A stretch of 64,000 nucleotides of DNA, from the NCBI RefSeq assembly GCF_000422825.1, contig NZ_AUGU01000015.1:6909-70908 (forward strand), written 5' to 3'. This stretch comes from Nocardioides insulae DSM 17944 (lineage in GTDB: Bacteria; Actinomycetota; Actinomycetes; Propionibacteriales; Nocardioidaceae). The notes under the pieces were generated by a model. The model ran no database searches and was not told the origin of the DNA. It was given only the letters and a program-made list of their open reading frames with translations. Below, piece by piece: positions 59,644-64,000 of this stretch (positions are counted from its first letter, which is position 1; each line of letters opens with the position of its first letter). Made by a program: the position numbers and the translations under genes.

Positions 59644-60450
59644 TCAGATCACCGGCACGATCTTGCCGAGCAGCGCGCCCATCCGGCTGGCGGCGGCGCG
59701 CCCTGCCTCCAGCACCTCGGCATGGTCGAGTGGCTGGTCGCTGATCCCGGCCGCGAGGTTGGTGACCAGGGAGATGCCGAGCACCTCCATCCCGGCTTCG
59801 CGAGCGGCGATCGCCTCCAGGGTGGTGCTCATCCCGACCAGGTCGCCACCGATGATGCCGGCCATCCGCACCTCCGCCGGCGTCTCGTAGTGCGGTCCGG
59901 GGAACTGCACGTAGACGCCCTCGTCGAGGCCCGGTTCGAGGTCGCGCGCCAGCCCACGCAGCCGACTGCTGTACAGGTCGGTGAGGTCGACGAAGGTGGC
60001 GCCGACCAGGGGAGATGCGCCGGTGAGGTTGATGTGGTCACGGATCAGCACCGGCGTACCGGGGGCCCAGGCGGGGTTGAGCCCCCCGCACCCGTTGGTG
60101 AGCACGATCGTGCCGCAGCCGGCGGCGGCCGCCGTACGGACCGGATGTACGACGGCAGCAACCCCCTTGCCCTCGTAGTAGTGCGTGCGGGACAGGAAGA
60201 CCAGCACCTGCCGGTCGCCGACGCGGACGCTGCGGATCCTGCCGGAGTGGCCGGCCACGGCCGCTCCGGAGAACCCGGGCAGTTCGGTGGCGTCGATCTC
60301 GGCGGTCGTCTCGCCCAGCGCCTCGGCGGCCGGCAGCCAGCCCGAACCCAGCACGAGGGCCAGATCGTGCCGCGCGATCCCGGTCAGTTCGGCGAGCGTC
60401 GCGGCGGCGTCCTGAGCCAGGGAGTACGGCGAGGTCTGCGGTTCGGTCAC
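59644..60450 (-). CDS. Purine nucleoside phosphorylase (PunA type)
   Basis: A 268-residue enzyme that splits inosine and guanosine into base and ribose-1-phosphate. LVLGSGWLPAAEAL, THYYEGKG, TNGCGGLNP, PGPHYETPAEVR and GMSTTLEAIAARE are marks of the trimeric PNP family. The GTG at 60450 is the start. It complements add (adenosine to inosine) and the importer genes found 10-25 kb to the left. It is followed by tetR in one transcript. Confidence 0.94.
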   Translation of the reverse strand: MTEPQTSPYSLAQDAAATLAELTGIARHDLALVLGSGWLPAAEALGETTAEIDATELPGFSGAAVAGHSGRIRSVRVGDRQVLVFLSRTHYYEGKGVAAVVHPVRTAAAAGCGTIVLTNGCGGLNPAWAPGTPVLIRDHINLTGASPLVGATFVDLTDLYSSRLRGLARDLEPGLDEGVYVQFPGPHYETPAEVRMAGIIGGDLVGMSTTLEAIAAREAGMEVLGISLVTNLAAGISDQPLDHAEVLEAGRAAASRMGALLGKIVPVI

Positions 60451-60564
60451 GCAGAGAGGGTAACCACGTCTGAGACCGCTCGGGTCGCGCGGCGGGCGTG
60501 GGTCTGCTCGGTCGGAGGAGTGCAGCGGACCGCCACTGTCCGCGATTCTTGGGATGCTGGCAGC

Positions 60565-60942
60565 ATGATCGATCACTTCGGCATCAATGCCGCCCACTGG
60601 GACGAGACCACCGGCTTCTACGACACCGTGCTCGCGGTGCTCGGCCACCGCCGCCTGATGGATTACGGCGTCGCGATCGGCTACGGCACCGAGGTGCCGG
60701 CCTTCTGGGTGAGCACGTTCGAGGGCATCGGACCCAACCGGGAGAACCACTTCGCGTTCACCGCCCCCGATGCCGCCACCGTGCGGGCCTTCTTCGATGC
60801 GGCCGTGGCCACCGGAGCCGAGGTGCTGCACGAGCCACGACTGTGGCCGGAGTACCACCCGGGCTACTACGGCGCATTCGTGCGCGACCCCGAGGGCAAC
60901 AACGTGGAAGCGGTCTGCCACACGGCCGCCGAGGGCGACTGA
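60565..60942 (+). CDS. VOC-family protein
   Basis: A 125-residue protein of the vicinal oxygen chelate fold: FGINAAHWDETTGFYDTVL opens the first beta-alpha module, NHFAFTA the second, and RDPEGNNVEAV the end. Metal ligands of the type His/Glu are likely at these positions. The substrate is unknown; homologues include glyoxalases, dioxygenases and resistance proteins. Divergent from PNP. Confidence 0.85.
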   Translation: MIDHFGINAAHWDETTGFYDTVLAVLGHRRLMDYGVAIGYGTEVPAFWVSTFEGIGPNRENHFAFTAPDAATVRAFFDAAVATGAEVLHEPRLWPEYHPGYYGAFVRDPEGNNVEAVCHTAAEGD

Positions 60943-61060
60943 CCCGCCGGGACGGACTCCTGGCCGAGGTGGGTGGGCGGCTGGGACTGACCGAACCCGT
61001 CGGGGCCGGCGTCGGGCGGACGCGCTACCTCGCGGGTGCGCCAGGGTGTGTACTCGAACC

Positions 61061-62606
61061 ATGACGTCCGAGCCGGCCCGGCTCAGTGACCTGCTGGCCG
61101 CACTCTCGGTGGCGACGGACCTGGGGATGGGCCAGCCGCCGGAGAAGGCGATGCGCTCGTGTCTGGTGGCCACGGGCATCGCCCGGGCAATGGCCCTGCC
61201 AGAACCCGACGTCCGCGACGTCTACCTGGCGACACTGGTCCGTCATCTGGGGTGCACGGCGACCGCGGCGGAGGAGGCACGGTGGTTCGGCGGCGACGAA
61301 CTCCGCTCCCGGCCCGGTGCCGAGCGGGCCGACTTCGGCGATGCCCGGGCGATGCTCTCCTTGACTCTGAGCACGGGCCGCGGCAGCGGCAGGGCTCGTC
61401 CGGCACGGTTGGCGCGCGCTCTGGTGGGGGCGAAGGAGGAGGGGCGGATCCTACGCAGCATCTGCGAGGCCGGGGCAGCGCTCGCAGCCAGGCTCGGGCT
61501 CGGTCGCCAGGTGCAGGAGAGCCTGGACCAGGTCTTCGAGCGGTGGGACGGCACCGGGACACCCCGGCGTCTGGCGGGTGAGGAGATCACGCTGCCCGCC
61601 CGGATCTCCGACCTGGCCACCCAGGTCGTGATCTTCCACCTCGAGGGTGGGGCCGAGGCAGCCATGGCGATGGTCGAGGAGCGGTCCGGGGCATGGTTCG
61701 ATCCTTCGGCGGCTGCGGCGTTCCGACGTCACGGGCCTGATCTGCTCGGCGAGCTCGCCGCGAACGACCCGTGGATCGCGGTGCTGGACGCAGAGCCGGC
61801 GCCGGTACGCCGCATCACCGAGCCCGAGTTCGATCAGGTCGCGCGCGGCTTCGCCGAGATGACCGACCTGAAATCCCCGGAGCACCCTCGGCCACTCCAC
61901 CGAGGTGGCCGCGCTGACCAGGGCCGCGGCCAGCTCGCTGGGGTTGGCCGCCGGAGAGATCCGGGATCTCGGACGCGCTGCGCTGCTGCACGACATCGGC
62001 CGGGTGGCGGTGTCGAGCGGGATCTGGGAGAAGCGCGGAGCACTGACCCGTGCCGAGGTGGAGCAGGTCCGGATGCACCCGTACCACACCGAGCGGATCC
62101 TGGCCTGCTCCACCGAGCTCGAGCGACTCGGCAGGATCGCCGGACTGCATCATGAGCGGCTCGACGGAAGCGGGTATCACCATGGCGCCAGAGCCGCGGC
62201 CATCCCCACCGGTGCCCGAATCCTGGCGGCGGCCGACGCCTATCAGACATCGACCCAGTCGCGGCCACATCGGTGTGCCCTTCCGCCCGAGCAGGCCGCC
62301 GAGCGGGTGGCCGCGCCGGCCGCTCGCGGTCGGCTCGACCCCGATTGTGTCCGAGCGGTCGTGGAGGCGGCCGGCCAACTCGGCACGAGGGTCGTACCGA
62401 GGAGACCAGCCGGGCTGAGCGACCGAGAGGTCGACGTGCTGCGGTTGGTGGCGACGGGGGCGTCCAATCGACAGATCGCGAGCGCCCTGGTCATCTCCCG
62501 GCGTACCGCCGAGCATCACGTGCAGCACGTGTACGCCAAGATCGGCGTCTCGACGCGGGCCGGTGCTGCTCTTTTCGCGATGGAGCACGACCTCCTGCAC
62601 GACTGA
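61061..62606 (+). pseudogene. HD-GYP/LuxR regulator broken by a frameshift
   Basis: Two reading frames together encode one protein of about 514 residues. The first frame starts at ATG 61061 and is collinear with the family to LKSP near 61878. The continuing HSTEVAALT sequence lies in the next frame. Removing one C from the run CCCC at 61875-61878 restores DLKSRSTLGHSTEVA, a typical family sequence. The N-terminal part has a degenerate HD-GYP-like ERWDGTGTP. The C-terminal part has an intact HD (LLHDIGRVAV), HHERLDGSGY and a LuxR helix-turn-helix (LSDREVDVLRLVATGASNRQ). As read, the first frame would end at 62155. It may be a true frameshift or a sequencing error. Confidence 0.82.
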
Positions 62607-62615
62607 GGATCGGGC

Positions 62616-63074
62616 CTACTCGGCGAGCAAGGTGCGGATGACACCGGCCACGAGCGCAGGATCCTCCCGGTGGGCCAGGTGCGCGTGCCCCTCCAGCACC
62701 TGGACACGAGCCCCTCGGATCGCCGCCACCGCCGCGCCGTTCGCCCCGTAGGAGTGGCCGAAGAGCGCAACCGACGAGCCGGCGATCTCCGCGACCCGGT
62801 CGACCACTGCGGCGACGTCCTCGAAGTCGCGCTCGATCGCGTACTCCGGGCCGTCACCGCTGGCTCCGAACCCGCGGCGGTCCATGGCGAAGGTGGTGTG
62901 GTCGCTGCTGAGCTCGGCGACCAGCGCGGCAGAAACGGTGTGGTCCTGGATAGAGCCGTGGACCAGGACCATCGGCGGACCGTCCCCCTCGACCCAGACC
63001 GCGAGCGAGACCCCGTCCGGGGCACGTACGTCGAACCGGCCGGTGGGGGCCTCGGGTGCGGATCGCGGGCTCAT
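62616..63074 (-). CDS. Alpha/beta hydrolase with an internal deletion
   Basis: A 152-residue protein. The N-terminal half is normal: VLVHGSIQD (oxyanion region), FAMDRRGFGAS and the nucleophile elbow FGHSYGAN. The sequence then goes almost at once to the C-terminal LEGHAHLAH with the catalytic His. About 100-120 residues, including the cap and the acid residue region, are missing compared with the usual ~260-280. The reading frame is intact, so this looks like an in-frame deletion. It overlaps the upstream hydrolase gene by 4 bases (ATGA). It is probably inactive. Confidence 0.75.
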   Translation of the reverse strand: MSPRSAPEAPTGRFDVRAPDGVSLAVWVEGDGPPMVLVHGSIQDHTVSAALVAELSSDHTTFAMDRRGFGASGDGPEYAIERDFEDVAAVVDRVAEIAGSSVALFGHSYGANGAAVAAIRGARVQVLEGHAHLAHREDPALVAGVIRTLLAE

Positions 63075-63925
63075 CGGGCCGCCCCCGCCTGCTCGTGCGC
63101 TCCGACGAAGCGGACGAGCGTGTCCACGTACTCCTCGGGGTGGGTGACATGAGGGATGTGCCCGGCCTGGGGATGGAGGTGCCGTTCGGCGTGAGGAAGG
63201 AATTCCTCCAGGCGGTCGAGGACGGCGGCGAAGAACGCCGGACTTTGGCCACCGCCGGTGAGCAGTACCGGTCCGCCGTACCCGGTCAGCGCCTGCTCGT
63301 CGAGGCTCCGCCAGGACGAGTCGCGCAACTCGTCGAGATAGGTCGGGGCGTTGCCGGTCATCATCGCACGCAAGGACTCGGGCAGCCGCGCCCACGAGCC
63401 CGGCCCGAGGGCCACCTCGTCGACGAACTGCTCTGCGGCGCCGGCGTGGTCGCCGGCCGCGATCCGCCGGCCGACCTCGGCCACGGGACCCCGGTCGCGG
63501 GCCGCCCAGGCCTCCGCTTCCGCGGTGCCGGGGGCGAGCAGGCCCACCAGCGGCGGTTCGTGCGCCACGAGACCGCGCAACAGATCGGGCCGGGCCGCGG
63601 CGAGCTGGAGCGCGATCACGGCACCGCTGGAGTTGCCTGCGACCCAGGCCGGCCCCACTCCCAGCCGTTCGATCAGCGCGGCCAGGTCGGCGACGTCCTC
63701 GGTGAAGCTGCCCTGTCCGGGCGGGGCGGAGCTCTCGCTGTGTCCACGCCGGTCGTAGGTGAGGACCCGGAGGTGGCGAGACAGGGCCGTGACCACCGGA
63801 TCCCAGTTGTGGTGAGACCCCCAACTGCCGTGCACCAGCACCAACGGTGGAGACGTGGATCCGCTGACGGCGTAGGCGATCCGGACCTGGTCGAGGTCGA
63901 TCATCCGGGTATCGGGCGAGGCCAT
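63071..63925 (-). CDS. Alpha/beta hydrolase
   Basis: A 284-residue hydrolase. LVHGSWGSHHNWDPV forms the oxyanion region, YDRRGHSES follows, and the nucleophile elbow is AGNSSGAVIALQLA with Ser in GNSSG. The catalytic His is in AGHIPHVTHPE. The substrate is unknown. The ATG at 63925 is chosen because AAGGAGG lies 8 bases upstream; a GTG at 63949 is possible. It precedes the shortened hydrolase on the same transcript. Confidence 0.88.
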   Translation of the reverse strand: MASPDTRMIDLDQVRIAYAVSGSTSPPLVLVHGSWGSHHNWDPVVTALSRHLRVLTYDRRGHSESSAPPGQGSFTEDVADLAALIERLGVGPAWVAGNSSGAVIALQLAAARPDLLRGLVAHEPPLVGLLAPGTAEAEAWAARDRGPVAEVGRRIAAGDHAGAAEQFVDEVALGPGSWARLPESLRAMMTGNAPTYLDELRDSSWRSLDEQALTGYGGPVLLTGGGQSPAFFAAVLDRLEEFLPHAERHLHPQAGHIPHVTHPEEYVDTLVRFVGAHEQAGAAR

Positions 63926-64000
63926 GGCGCCCACCTCCTTCGTGGACACCAGCCTCGCGTCGTCGCCCTGCCCGGCGCATCGGTAGACCTACCCATCCTG

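Overview
The window is high-GC actinobacterial DNA. The gene set and order suggest the order Propionibacteriales, most likely a Nocardioidaceae (Nocardioides-like) chromosome. The clues are a PerM-type membrane protein before purN-purH, monomeric NADP isocitrate dehydrogenase, a three-gene sdhCAB operon with one diheme anchor, a mutA-mutB-meaB operon, and a haem-uptake locus with HtaA-type surface proteins. The genus is an inference; no rRNA or tRNA gene is present to fix it.

Layout. 0-7 kb: a sigma-factor-like protein fused to a membrane-anchored sensor, then perM-purN, and purH-folD-DUF3017 led by a clear ZTP (pfl) riboswitch. 7-12.4 kb: malate dehydrogenase, a lipoprotein, an aquaporin with a Gln-rich tail, and isocitrate dehydrogenase. 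12.5-24 kb: a single-chain ABC exporter, a cytochrome P450, acyl-CoA thioesterase, an MFS exporter, a double GNAT protein, trpS, a 2H phosphoesterase, a YihY-family protein and an SCO4848-type small protein. 24-29 kb: sdhCAB and a GT4 glycosyltransferase. 29.2-29.6 kb: two opposed arrays of a 22-bp repeat. 29.6-34.5 kb: methylmalonyl-CoA mutase and its GTPase chaperone. 34.6-49 kb: an M20D amidohydrolase followed by nucleoside import (BMP lipoprotein, ATPase, two permeases) and salvage genes (cdd, deoA, add, a uridine-kinase-like gene, deoC, a phosphohexomutase). 49-59 kb: haem oxygenase, hmuTUV and three haem-locus surface proteins, with an iron-box-like sequence in the divergent promoter. 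59-64 kb: TetR regulator, purine nucleoside phosphorylase, VOC protein, a frameshifted HD-GYP/LuxR regulator, an internally shortened hydrolase and a complete alpha/beta hydrolase.

How the parts work together. Nucleosides imported by the BMP system can be deaminated (cdd, add) and phosphorolysed (deoA, purine nucleoside phosphorylase); the sugar phosphates can go through a phosphomutase to DeoC. PurN, PurH and FolD share one-carbon folate chemistry, and the riboswitch can match purH-folD expression to its ligand ZMP/ZTP. HmuTUV with the Hta proteins and haem oxygenase form a surface-to-cytosol haem-iron acquisition route. MutAB connects propionyl-CoA to succinyl-CoA, which feeds the nearby TCA enzymes.

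The least explained items are: (1) a 22-bp tandem-repeat family present at three places in the window; (2) a secreted domain shared by two of the three haem-locus surface proteins; (3) the sigma-like/sensor fusion; (4) ribosome-site sequestration downstream of the ZTP riboswitch. Domain and motif calls were made by eye; no database search was run.
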